From NCBI GenBank assembly GCA_050955105.1, contig JBPBQZ010000010.1, positions 1 through 17,940 on the forward strand: a DNA stretch of 17,940 nt, in the 5' to 3' direction. The stretch's first letter is position 1; each line of letters starts with the position of its first letter. Below are positions 1-7,795 of the stretch, piece after piece. Under the pieces are notes generated by a model. That model saw only the letters and a program-made list of their open reading frames with translations, was not told where the DNA came from and did no database searches. A program made the position numbers and the translations under genes. This DNA comes from JBPBQZ01 sp050955105 (lineage in GTDB: Bacteria > Pseudomonadota > Gammaproteobacteria > Burkholderiales > Burkholderiaceae).

Positions 1-696
1 GAGATGCTGGCGTTCTTTCGCGAACGCCGCTACGAAAGCGGTGAGCGCCTGCCTTCCGAGCGCGCGCTCGCTGAAAAATTCGGCGTTGGCCGCAACGCCC
101 TGCGTGAAGCACTTTCTACGCTCAGTACTTTGCGCGTGATTGAATCACGTCCCAATTCAGGCATCTATCTGCGTCAGTTGTCGACCGAAAGCAGCTTCGA
201 GACCATTGTGCTGCTCTCGGAAATGGGCGCGCCGCCTTCGCCACGCGAAGTGCGGGAAACGTTGGAAGTGCGCTGGGCGCTCGAACAACAAGCCGTGCTG
301 CTCGCCTGCGAGCGTCGCACCGACAGCGACCTGGAGCGTATTCAAACCATCCTGGCGCGCGCGCAAAAGACCCTGGCCGACGGCGGCAACATCTACGAAG
401 ACGACACCGCTTTCCATATCGCGCTGGTGCAGGCCTCGCACAACGACGTGCTGGTGCGGCTGCTGAATTCGTTCTATCGCCTCACGCAGAGCCGGCGGCG
501 ACTGCTGTTCAGCACGCCGCGGCGCGGCAAGGAATCGGCGCGCGACCATCGGCAGATATTCGAGATGATCAAAGCACGCGACGCGGTCCGCGCCTCGGCG
601 CTGATGCAAGCGCATATGGACCGGGCGCGCATGTATTGGAAAGAGATTCTCGGCACCGATGGCGTCGACCGCGTCGATCGCGAAGGCGGCGACTGA
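1..696 (+). CDS. FadR/GntR-family transcriptional regulator with FCD domain (5' partial)
   Basis: DNA-binding repressor or activator of the FadR subfamily, which usually senses a small organic acid and controls a neighbouring catabolic operon. The reading frame is open to the first base (a GAG codon precedes the first ATG), and the usual N-terminal leader of about 15-25 residues before the winged helix is missing, so the true start very likely lies left of the window. Counting from the ATG at 4, residues 12-57 form the GntR winged helix (GERLPSERALAEKFGVGRN, then the wing ending SGIYLR). Residues 84-206 form the helical FCD domain. The FCD metal-site residues are visible: Asp134 and His138 (DTAFH), His182 and His204. 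The effector and target operon cannot be told from this side; the neighbour it controls is probably outside the window. The family call is firm, the specific function unknown. Confidence 0.9.
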   Translation, partial: EMLAFFRERRYESGERLPSERALAEKFGVGRNALREALSTLSTLRVIESRPNSGIYLRQLSTESSFETIVLLSEMGAPPSPREVRETLEVRWALEQQAVLLACERRTDSDLERIQTILARAQKTLADGGNIYEDDTAFHIALVQASHNDVLVRLLNSFYRLTQSRRRLLFSTPRRGKESARDHRQIFEMIKARDAVRASALMQAHMDRARMYWKEILGTDGVDRVDREGGD

Positions 697-922
697 CGCC
701 GACCCTGCCCCTCCAGGGCGCGCCCAGCGCCCCCGGAAATCTTACGAGCGACCCTTCAAACAAGCGTCCGCCGCTCGAACCATGGTGTTTTCCAGCCACT
801 ACGTCACTATTTTTTAAAATATGCGTGCGCCGTATATGGCTTATCGCGTGTGCAGATGCTTTACACTAGCGCGTCGCCTTCACTACTGGATGCGACGCGT
901 TCATCCATTTCTCTGGACAACT

Positions 923-1348
923 ATGGCAACGGCAAAGAAAGCGGCGAAAGCACCTGCGGCAAAGAAGACCGTCAAAACGACGGCTTCCACCAAATCCACG
1001 GCGGCAGCAAAGACCGACAAGTCGGCAGTCTTGAAGCCCGTCAAGGATTCGTTCACGAAGGCCGGTCTCGCGATTCATCTGTCTGAGCAGGCTGGGGTTG
1101 AACCGAAAGTGGTCAAGTCGGTCCTTGCAGCGCTCGAGGCAACCATTCTGGGCTCGATTCACAAGAAGGGCGCACGCGAATTCGCGCTGCCCGGACTGCT
1201 GAAAATCGTGGCGCAATCGGTGCCCGCGAAGAAGAAGCGTTTCGGCAAAGATCCGTTTACCGGCGAAGATCGCTGGTTCGATGCCAAGCCGGCTTCGGTG
1301 CGTATCAAGGTGCGAGCCTTGAAGAAGCTGAAAGACGCAGGGCTGTAA
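923..1348 (+). CDS. HU-family histone-like DNA-binding protein with Lys/Ala-rich N-terminal tail
   Basis: Predicted nucleoid protein of 141 residues. Residues 1-38 are a low-complexity tail of Lys, Ala, Thr and Ser resembling histone H1-like tails; residues about 40-141 look like a divergent HU/IHF-type domain (helical part IHLSEQAGVEPKVVKSVLAALE, then a basic beta-arm region PAKKKRFGKDPFTGEDRWFD and a closing SVRIKVRALKKL). Ordinary HU has about 90 residues, so the tail is an addition. The frame is open upstream to 821, but the ATG at 923 is chosen because the tail begins there with MATAKKAAKA, while the upstream residues are Arg/Trp/Tyr-rich and unlike this family. The Shine-Dalgarno sequence is weak (CTGGAC). 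The gene is monocistronic and ends at a strong terminator. The role in DNA compaction is inferred from the family. Confidence 0.85.
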   Translation: MATAKKAAKAPAAKKTVKTTASTKSTAAAKTDKSAVLKPVKDSFTKAGLAIHLSEQAGVEPKVVKSVLAALEATILGSIHKKGAREFALPGLLKIVAQSVPAKKKRFGKDPFTGEDRWFDAKPASVRIKVRALKKLKDAGL

Positions 1349-1357
1349 AACTGCGGC

Positions 1358-1388
1358 AAAAAAGGCGCCTCGATGGGGCGCCTTTTTT
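1358..1388. terminator. Symmetric, bidirectional intrinsic terminator
   Basis: A6, stem GGCGCC (1364-1369), 7-base loop, stem GGCGCC (1377-1382), T6. Because the hairpin is flanked by A6 on one side and T6 on the other, it reads as a terminator on both strands. It lies 10 bases after the HU gene and about 85 bases beyond the stop of the converging nitroreductase gene, so it can serve both. Confidence 0.9.
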
Positions 1389-1417
1389 GCGTCGAATGTG
1401 CGGTACCTGCATTGACT

Positions 1418-1448
1418 GCCGCACCGACCGTCTGGCGATCGGTGCGGC
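1418..1448. repeat. 10-bp inverted repeat between convergent genes
   Basis: GCCGCACCGA (1418-1427) and its exact reverse complement (1439-1448) are separated by 11 bases. The repeat lies just past the nitroreductase stop codon. There is no T-run after it on either strand, so it is more likely an mRNA 3'-end stabilising hairpin or Rho-related structure than an intrinsic terminator. Confidence 0.5.
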
Positions 1449-1473
1449 GTCAACTGTCTCAAATTCGCAAACC

Positions 1474-2199
1474 TTAAGCGTCGACCCAGTTGACGGCTTC
1501 CGAGGTGTCGACGCGCGTCGTGCGAAAGCCATTCGCCGGATGCGCGGTGTTTTCATAGCCGAATGAAATGCCGCACACCAGCTTGCGGCCTTCCGGGAAA
1601 CCGAAATACTGCCGCGTGAAATCGGCATGCGAGGCCAGCGCCGCCTGCGCGATCGCGCCCAGGCCGAGACTCTGTATCGCCGTCAAGAACGTCGACACGT
1701 AGCCGCCGATATCCACCGCGCCGTACACACCGAGCGGCGCATCGGTGGTAATCAGCGCCACATGCGGCGCGCCGAATAGCCGGAAATTTTCCAGACCCTG
1801 CTGTTTCGACGCCTCGCGATCGCCTTTCACAATGCCTACCGAGTCGTACAGCGCGAAACCGCATTCGCGGCGTCGTGCCAGCGATTCGCCGGCGTACTCG
1901 GGCCAGACAAAATCTGGATTCGGCGCGTGCTCGCTGGCCCATGCCAGCAGCGCTTCGCTATAGCGTTTCGCACCCGCGCCGCTGGCGATCGTCAGATGCC
2001 AGGGCTGCGTGTTGCACCATGACGCCGTGCGCTGCGCGATGCGCAAGATGCGTTCGATGGTTTCGCGCGGCACCAGATCAGGCAGGAAACCACGGCAGCT
2101 ATGACGCGCCGCCATCAGGCGTTCGAGCGTCGCCGTATCTTGTTCAATGGTGTCAGAAGAAACGGCGGCCTGCGCCGCCGTCGAAGAATTGAGCGACAT
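1474..2199 (-). CDS. Nitroreductase-family FMN oxidoreductase
   Basis: FMN-dependent, NAD(P)H-using flavoenzyme of 241 residues, probably cytoplasmic; family members reduce nitroaromatics, quinones or other electrophiles. Visible family features are the N-terminal FMN-phosphate motif RHSCRGF (residues 32-38), the NTQPWH segment (63-68), the GLGAIAQAAL helix (179-188) that contacts the flavin, and the closing GISFGYENTAHPANGFRTTR region (210-229) with basic residues. The frame is open to 2412, but the ATG at 2199 is chosen: it has a GGAGA Shine-Dalgarno five bases upstream, and the extra 71 residues look non-coding and unlike the family. The gene stands alone, divergent from the debranching-enzyme gene and convergent with the HU gene. 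The natural substrate is not evident. Confidence 0.88.
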   Translation of the reverse strand: MSLNSSTAAQAAVSSDTIEQDTATLERLMAARHSCRGFLPDLVPRETIERILRIAQRTASWCNTQPWHLTIASGAGAKRYSEALLAWASEHAPNPDFVWPEYAGESLARRRECGFALYDSVGIVKGDREASKQQGLENFRLFGAPHVALITTDAPLGVYGAVDIGGYVSTFLTAIQSLGLGAIAQAALASHADFTRQYFGFPEGRKLVCGISFGYENTAHPANGFRTTRVDTSEAVNWVDA

Positions 2200-2476
2200 C
2201 GATGTCTCCGATGCAATGATGGAAAAGAACATAGGCACGCGCTGGCGCGCCGCAATTTGTTGGTCGGACCGATAATACCAGCGAATCGCGGCGCTCCTCG
2301 CCGGCTTACTGCATGCGCTTAGGGCCGCGCGCGCCTGGCCGCCGCGACATCCCTTGCGCGTATGCGTTACGATCGGCGCAATACGCTTGCCATCGGTCCC
2401 AGGCACCTTCAACAGGTCGCCGGGCGCTCGATGAATCAGCGCCCGGCTCCGACCCCGATATCAAGATGGATATCGA

Positions 2477-4741
2477 GTGGCCACACCCATCGCGGCTTCA
2501 ACCTCTTCGCACATGACCCAGACCAACCATTCCAGCAGCGCGGAACCCGCCAATCCTATCGACGTCGTACGCGCCGATCCCGACGCCTCCGCGGCATTCG
2601 TCCTCAAGCACCAGGACACCTTCGTCGTCGCCGACGCCTGCGGCGACATCTACGGCCAGCGCGACGGCCTGTTCAATGACGACACGCGCATCGTCTCGCG
2701 CTTCGGCCTGAGCTTCGGCGACCGCGCGCCGGCCCTGCTGAGCGCTTCGATCAGTCGCGACAACGTCGTGTTCACCGCGCATCTCACTAATCATCCGCTG
2801 CCGCGGGTCGGCGGCGCGCCCACGCCCGAGGGCGTGCTGCACATCGAGCGCACGCGCTTTCTCTGGCAAGCGCGGCTGTATGAGCGAATCTGTTGTCACA
2901 ACTACGGCAACGCCGCGGCAAGCATGCCGCTTTCATTGAGCTTTGCTGCCGACTTCAGCGATATGTTCGAAGTGCGCGGCTCGCTGCGCAAGCAGCATGG
3001 CGAGATACGCGCGCCGCAGGTCGGCCGCGACTCGGTAACCTTGGTTTATTTGGGACTGGACGATGTGGAGCGCCGCTCGACGCTGAAGTTTTCCGACGTG
3101 CCCCGCCATATCGACGGCGCGCACGCCGAGTTCCTGGTATCGCTCGCACCGGCCGCTTCCTATACGCTTTATCTTGAAATTTCCGGGGCCGACACAGTGG
3201 CGGCACCCAGCGAGAAACGCTTTCGCGAAGCTTGCCTGGCGGCGCGGCTGGCAATGCGCCAGCATCGGCAGGACGCGGCGCTCGCCAACAGTTCGAACGC
3301 CGCCTGTGACGCCTGGCTCGAGCGCTCGCGCGCCGATCTGGCGTTGCTGATCAGCGAGGTCTCGACGGGGCTCTATCCGTACGCCGGCATCCCCTGGTTC
3401 TCGACGCCGTTCGGCCGCGACGGCATTATTACCGCGCTCGAAACACTCTGGCTCGAACCCAAACTGGCGCGTGGTGTACTGCGCTACCTGGCCAGCCGGC
3501 AAGCCACGCAGACCTCATCGTTTCGCGATTCCGCACCCGGCAAAATCATGCATGAAACACGGCGCGGCGAGATGGCGGCGCTCGACGAGGTGCCCTTCTC
3601 GCTGTACTACGGCGGTGTCGATTCCACGCCGCTGTTCGTGGTGCTGGCAGGCGCCTATGCCGAACGCACCGGCGACTTGGCGCTGATCGACGAGCTATGG
3701 CCAGCGCTGTGCGCGGCCATCGGCTGGATCGAAACGGTGCGGGCCGCTAGTCCCACCGGGCTGCTTGACTACGCACGCGGCGAAAGCTCTGGGCTGGCGA
3801 ATCAGGGCTGGAAAGACAGCGAAGACTCGGTGTTCCATGCCGACGGCAGCTTTCCGGTGGGGCCGATCGCGCTGGTCGAAGTGCAGGGCTATGCCTTCCG
3901 GGCTTTTCTGGCGATCAGCGGGCTTGCACAGCGGCGCGGCGATAACGTTTCGGCGCAACGCTGGGCCGAGCATGCGGCGCAGATCCGCGCCCAGGTCGAA
4001 GAAAAATTCTGGATGCCCGCAAGCGGCTTCTACGGCATTGCGCTGGGGGGTGACGGACGCCTCTGCGAAACGCTTGCCTCCAACGCCGGCCATCTGCTTT
4101 ACACCGGGCTGGTGACGCCGGAACGCGCGCATGGCGTGACTGCGCAATTGCTCGATGCGCGATTTCATTCCGGCTGGGGCGTGCGCACCTTGGCGCTGGG
4201 GCAGGCGCGCTTCAATCCGATGTCGTATCACAACGGCTCGGTCTGGCCGCACGACACGGCGCTGTGCGCGGCCGGCATGCGGCGTTATGGCGAGCTGGAT
4301 GGCGTGGTCTCATTATTCGACGGACTGCTCGACGCGGCCGCTCATTTCGAGATGCGTTTGCCGGAGCTGTTCTGCGGCTTCCCACGCACCGCCGGCGCAC
4401 CGCCAATCGGCTATCCGGTGGCCTGCCTGCCGCAGGCCTGGTCGGCCGGCGCCGCCTTCCTCATGCTACAGGCGGCCCTGGGCATCAGTATCGACGGCTT
4501 CGCCGGCACCGTCAGCATCGATCACCCGCGCCTGCCGTCGGGCATTCCAAGCCTGTCACTCAGCCAGCTGGAAGTCGGCGACCGCCAGATCGACCTGCGC
4601 TTCGAACGCGCCAAGCATGGCGTTGCGGTCTATGTGGAGGCGGAGCACGCACGCTTCCTCAGGGTAACGGGCGCCATCGTGGTCGAATGCGCGATGCACG
4701 ACGACAAGTACGCGTACGTCACCACGCGCCGCTCGGCTTAA
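2477..4741 (+). CDS. Amylo-alpha-1,6-glucosidase / glycogen-debranching-type protein
   Basis: Predicted glycoside hydrolase of 754 residues acting on alpha-glucan branch points or related oligosaccharides. The N-terminal third (about 35-250) matches the beta-rich domain that precedes bacterial debranching-type catalytic domains, with GLFNDDTRIVSRF as its typical start. The rest is an (alpha/alpha)6-barrel with characteristic segments GIPWFSTPFGRDGIIT (near 304), NQGWKDSEDSVFHADG (near 442) and SYHNGSVWPHDTA (near 583). No signal peptide is seen, so it is cytoplasmic. The start is uncertain: GTG at 2477 has a weak GGA six bases upstream, and ATG at 2513 has no clear Shine-Dalgarno. No other glycogen or trehalose gene is adjacent, so the substrate is open. 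The family call is strong; true debranching activity is inference. Confidence 0.85.
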   Translation: MATPIAASTSSHMTQTNHSSSAEPANPIDVVRADPDASAAFVLKHQDTFVVADACGDIYGQRDGLFNDDTRIVSRFGLSFGDRAPALLSASISRDNVVFTAHLTNHPLPRVGGAPTPEGVLHIERTRFLWQARLYERICCHNYGNAAASMPLSLSFAADFSDMFEVRGSLRKQHGEIRAPQVGRDSVTLVYLGLDDVERRSTLKFSDVPRHIDGAHAEFLVSLAPAASYTLYLEISGADTVAAPSEKRFREACLAARLAMRQHRQDAALANSSNAACDAWLERSRADLALLISEVSTGLYPYAGIPWFSTPFGRDGIITALETLWLEPKLARGVLRYLASRQATQTSSFRDSAPGKIMHETRRGEMAALDEVPFSLYYGGVDSTPLFVVLAGAYAERTGDLALIDELWPALCAAIGWIETVRAASPTGLLDYARGESSGLANQGWKDSEDSVFHADGSFPVGPIALVEVQGYAFRAFLAISGLAQRRGDNVSAQRWAEHAAQIRAQVEEKFWMPASGFYGIALGGDGRLCETLASNAGHLLYTGLVTPERAHGVTAQLLDARFHSGWGVRTLALGQARFNPMSYHNGSVWPHDTALCAAGMRRYGELDGVVSLFDGLLDAAAHFEMRLPELFCGFPRTAGAPPIGYPVACLPQAWSAGAAFLMLQAALGISIDGFAGTVSIDHPRLPSGIPSLSLSQLEVGDRQIDLRFERAKHGVAVYVEAEHARFLRVTGAIVVECAMHDDKYAYVTTRRSA

Positions 4742-4759
4742 GGCGCTTGAGGCGCTTGA
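4742..4759. repeat. Two tandem 9-bp units giving extra in-frame stops
   Basis: GGCGCTTGA occurs twice in tandem directly after the TAA of the debranching-enzyme gene, followed by a partial third unit. Because the unit is 9 bp, each copy places a TGA in the same frame, giving TAA-TGA-TGA. The repeat fills most of the 28-base gap to the stop of the convergent oxygenase gene. No terminator hairpin is visible here. Confidence 0.7.
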
Positions 4760-4769
4760 GGCGGCAGGT

Positions 4770-5585
4770 TCAAGCGTCGCCGGCGCGCCACACCACGGGG
4801 AAATCGGCGCAATCCAGCACGCCGCCATCGGGTGGGCAATCGCGCAGCGGCGCGGGCGGTGACATCTTGCCGGCACGTCGCTGGAAGCGCGCGTCGTCGC
4901 CGGTCCAGCGCGTCGACAGCACACGGCGGCGCGTCGGCCGTTGATTCGCCGGCGCGCCATGCAGCGTCAGTCCATGGAACACCAGCACATCGCCCGGCTC
5001 GACCCCCCATCCCAAAATTTCATAGGCATCGCGCCGCGCATCGATGTCCGGCAGTAGCTGCCAGCGCTCATCGTCGCCATCGCGCAAAGCGCCGTCGATG
5101 AAACGCTGTGGCCGGTACCAGATGCCATCGCGGTGCGAACCCGCGACGAATTCCAGCACCGTGTCGCGCGGCACCGGGTCGACCGGCATCCACATCGTGC
5201 AAAACTGCGAGCCGTCCACCGGGCTATATGGCTGGTCTTGATGCCAGGGCGTCTGGCGATCGGCCTGCGCTTCCTTCACCAGCACATGGTCGTGCAGGAA
5301 ATTGAGACGCGTCGCGCCAAGCAACTGCGCGGCAATCAGGCGCGCTGGCGAGACGCGCGCGAAATGTTCGAAAGCGCTGATGCGCCGCCAACTGTTCGCA
5401 TCCTGAAAAAAACGCCGCGACTCGCCGTCGGCATAGTTCGAATATGGGCCGGGATGCGTGAGATTGATCTCGATGCCGCGGGCCACCAATGCTACCCACT
5501 CGGCATCGAACATGCCGCGCAGGCATACCGCACCGTCACGGCGGAAAGCTTGAATATCGGATGCAGCGAGCTGAACGGTGTTCAT
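4770..5585 (-). CDS. Phytanoyl-CoA dioxygenase (PhyH) family Fe(II)/2-oxoglutarate oxygenase
   Basis: Predicted cytoplasmic non-haem iron oxygenase of 271 residues that couples decarboxylation of 2-oxoglutarate to oxidation of a small substrate. The facial triad is visible: His115 and Asp117 in TPWHQDQPYS, and distal His209 in FHGLTLHGAPAN, followed by Arg219-221 as candidates for binding the 2-oxoglutarate carboxylate. The ATG at 5585 is chosen over an upstream in-frame start because it has GGAA about six bases before it and the sequence then begins like the family (a short strand, then IQAFRRDGAVCLRGMF). It lies 46 bases behind hutF on the same strand, so it is probably the last gene of the synthase-like/hutD/hutF unit. 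Its substrate is unknown; a histidine- or opine-related compound is only an inference from context. Confidence 0.85.
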   Translation of the reverse strand: MNTVQLAASDIQAFRRDGAVCLRGMFDAEWVALVARGIEINLTHPGPYSNYADGESRRFFQDANSWRRISAFEHFARVSPARLIAAQLLGATRLNFLHDHVLVKEAQADRQTPWHQDQPYSPVDGSQFCTMWMPVDPVPRDTVLEFVAGSHRDGIWYRPQRFIDGALRDGDDERWQLLPDIDARRDAYEILGWGVEPGDVLVFHGLTLHGAPANQRPTRRRVLSTRWTGDDARFQRRAGKMSPPAPLRDCPPDGGVLDCADFPVVWRAGDA

Positions 5586-5631
5586 GATCGATTCCAATGA
5601 ATGCAGGCGACGCCCGTATGGCGCCAACTCG

Positions 5632-7041
5632 TTACGCCGGCTCCGCTGTCAGTGCCGTCAGAGCCCGACGATAGTCAAGTGCCGCGGCCTCCTCGTCTGC
5701 GTGATGGCGCTCAGCCACCACGCGCCGACCGCCTACCCAGACGTCGCGGATCGGCGTCTGCCCATGCTCAGCGAACACATAAGCCGACAAACGTTGCAGC
5801 GCGCCGCATTCGGCAATATCGGGATGCGCGGCGTCGAGCACGATGAAGTCGGCGCGCCGCCCTACCGTCAGCCGGCCGATCGGCCGCCCGCTGGCCAACA
5901 TGCCGCCATCGAGCGCATCGCCATATAGTCGATCCGCCACCGCGGGCCGCGCGGCCGTCGCCAGCACGTTGCGGCGCCGCGTTACCAGCCGTTGCCCGTA
6001 CTCGAACCACCGCAACTCGGCGCGCGCGCTGACGCTTGCATGGCTATCCGAGCCGATGCCCCAGCGGCCGCCGGCATCCAAGTAAGTGGGCGCATCGAAA
6101 ATGCCGTCTCCCAGATTGGCTTCGGTGGTCGGACACAGCCCTACCACAGCACCGCTGCGCGCCAGCCGCTGCGCTTCGGCGGCTTGCATATGCGTCGCAT
6201 GCACCAGGCACCAGCGTGAATCGACCGGCTGATGATCGAGCAGCCAATGCACGGGGGGCACCCCGAAGGTGGTTCGGCAGTCGTCGACCTCGCGCGTCTG
6301 TTCGGCAATGTGGATATGCAGCGGCGCCTGTGAATCGTCGCCATGCAGGCCTTCGCGCAGCGCGTCCAGCGACGCCGGACTGACCGCCCGCAGTGAATGT
6401 GGCGCGGCACCGTAGCGCAGCGCCGCGTCGGGCGCATATTGCTCGCGCAGACGCATCGACATATGCAACAGCGCATCGACCGACGACAGGAAACGCCGCT
6501 GCTCATCCAACGGCGCGCGGCTGCCGAAGCCGCTGTATTGATAAAGCACCGGCAACAGCGTCAGGCCGATCCCCGCACTGCGCGCGGCCTCGATCACGCG
6601 CACGGCGTGCTCCCCCGGATTCGCGTAGGGCTTGCCGTCGATCGCATGATGCAGATAGTGAAACTCACAGACCGAGGTATAGCCGGCCTTGAGCATCTCA
6701 ATATAAAGATAGCGCGCAATCGCCTGCATTTGCGCAGGCGTCAGACGCGCGGCGAAGCGATACATCAGCGTGCGCCAGCTCCAGAACGAATCGGCCGGGT
6801 CGCCCAGGGTTTCGGTCAGGCCCGCCAGCGCCCGCTGAAACGCATGCGAATGCAGATTGGGCATACCCGGCAGTAGTGGACCCGGCGCACGCGCGATGCC
6901 CGCCATGGGCACGCTGTCGGGTTCCACGGCGGTCAGCATGCCCGCCTCGTTCCAGCGCAAGGTCACATCGTTGCGCCAGCCATCGTGTAGCCAGACCGAT
7001 GGCGCATGCAAGCTTCGCTGATCAGGGTGCTGCACAGTCAC
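5632..7041 (-). CDS. hutF: Formimidoylglutamate deiminase HutF
   Basis: Metal-dependent amidohydrolase that converts N-formimidoyl-L-glutamate to N-formyl-L-glutamate and ammonia in the five-step histidine pathway. From the chosen start the protein has 469 residues. Zinc ligands expected for the family are seen: His64 and His66 (PNLHSHAFQRALAG), His244 (HIHIAEQ) and Asp332 (GIGSDSHAS). The segments SFWSWRTLMYRF, GYTSVCEFHYLHH and CPTTEANLGDG are diagnostic of HutF rather than other deaminases. There is no usable ATG: the frame opens at TTG 7077 just after a stop, and the first ATG is far inside. GTG at 7041 is preferred because GGA lies six bases upstream; GTG 7035 or TTG 7011 are also possible. 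It follows hutD by about 70 bases. HutG, needed for the next step, is not in the window. Confidence 0.95.
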   Translation of the reverse strand: MTVQHPDQRSLHAPSVWLHDGWRNDVTLRWNEAGMLTAVEPDSVPMAGIARAPGPLLPGMPNLHSHAFQRALAGLTETLGDPADSFWSWRTLMYRFAARLTPAQMQAIARYLYIEMLKAGYTSVCEFHYLHHAIDGKPYANPGEHAVRVIEAARSAGIGLTLLPVLYQYSGFGSRAPLDEQRRFLSSVDALLHMSMRLREQYAPDAALRYGAAPHSLRAVSPASLDALREGLHGDDSQAPLHIHIAEQTREVDDCRTTFGVPPVHWLLDHQPVDSRWCLVHATHMQAAEAQRLARSGAVVGLCPTTEANLGDGIFDAPTYLDAGGRWGIGSDSHASVSARAELRWFEYGQRLVTRRRNVLATAARPAVADRLYGDALDGGMLASGRPIGRLTVGRRADFIVLDAAHPDIAECGALQRLSAYVFAEHGQTPIRDVWVGGRRVVAERHHADEEAAALDYRRALTALTAEPA

Positions 7042-7111
7042 GACTTGTCCATTTTCAAGATGACGGGTTCGAAGCAACCATCATCGCGGCCGGTACGACA
7101 ACCGCATACAT

Positions 7112-7762
7112 TTAAGCGGCGGGTTTGATGCGCACGGATAGAGCCACTGCATCGGCTGCCGCACTCTCGAAACGCAGCCGGCGCAGTGCGCCATGAGCGT
7201 GTGGCCCGTGGCCATCGCAAACGAAGCTGCCGCTTTCAATCGAGCGACGCGCGCCTGTCGCGTCGATCAAGGACAGCGCGCCACGCGCCACGTACACCAG
7301 CACGCGTTCGTCTGATGGTGCCAGTGTCAGGTGGCCCGCTCCAGCATTCAGCACTTCGATCGAGCCCACGGCACGCTCACGCATCACCATCAGGTTGAAG
7401 TCGCGTGAGGCGCCGCCCACCATGCGCGCCGACACGCTGGCTTCGCCCGCGAACGCGAACGGCTCGAACAGGCGATCGAGCAAGTGGCCGCCGCCTTCGG
7501 CGAAATCGAGATGAAACCCCGCGCCGTCCAGCGCAACGATGGTGCGGTCGACACCGGCAAAAGTAGAGAACGGGCCGTCTTGCACCACGTCCGCCAGACT
7601 CACGCGCCAGACGAAATCATCGAGCGCCGCGCCGACCGGAAACACCGCGAGCTCGCGGGTAGCGCCGCCGCCGTTCTTCCACGGCCGCGCCGGCACGCGC
7701 GCGGCGTTGCGAATCGATAGCTCCGCGATGCCTTGCATGGCGGCATCCTCACTGTGCTTCAT
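7112..7762 (-). CDS. hutD: HutD-family cupin-like protein
   Basis: Small cytoplasmic protein of 216 residues from the HutD/Ves family, which has a bicupin-like beta fold. In Pseudomonas HutD has been proposed to limit or 'govern' histidine-utilisation activity; its exact biochemical role is not settled. The family N-terminus is plain: ARPWKNGGGATRELAVFP (near residues 25-42), followed by FVWRVSLADVVQDGPFSTFAGVDRTI (near 50-75), a typical HutD stretch. Two starts are plausible: ATG 7762 (GGAAG five bases upstream) and ATG 7738 (GAGGA seven bases upstream); the longer form is given. It lies 33 bases after the synthase-like gene and before hutF, in the same direction, so the three are likely co-transcribed. 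The family call is firm. Confidence 0.9.
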   Translation of the reverse strand: MKHSEDAAMQGIAELSIRNAARVPARPWKNGGGATRELAVFPVGAALDDFVWRVSLADVVQDGPFSTFAGVDRTIVALDGAGFHLDFAEGGGHLLDRLFEPFAFAGEASVSARMVGGASRDFNLMVMRERAVGSIEVLNAGAGHLTLAPSDERVLVYVARGALSLIDATGARRSIESGSFVCDGHGPHAHGALRRLRFESAAADAVALSVRIKPAA

Positions 7763-7795
7763 CGCTGCTTCCGTTGCGTATTGCCCGCCAATCGT

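Noticed and set aside
703..725. Hairpin CCCTG/CAGGG and palindrome GGGCGCGCCC after the GntR gene
   Set aside because: No T-run follows and the DNA is very GC-rich; too weak to call a terminator.
821..922. N-terminal extension of the HU-like gene
   Set aside because: The frame is open, but the residues are Arg/Trp/Tyr-rich and unlike HU tails, while ATG 923 begins the expected Lys/Ala-rich tail.
2200..2412. 71-residue N-terminal extension of the nitroreductase
   Set aside because: No family similarity, and the internal ATG at 2199 has a well-placed GGAGA; the segment is more likely the divergent promoter region.
6876..7115. Small plus-strand open frame near the hutF start
   Set aside because: No Shine-Dalgarno and no family resemblance; it overlaps the hutF N-terminus in antisense.
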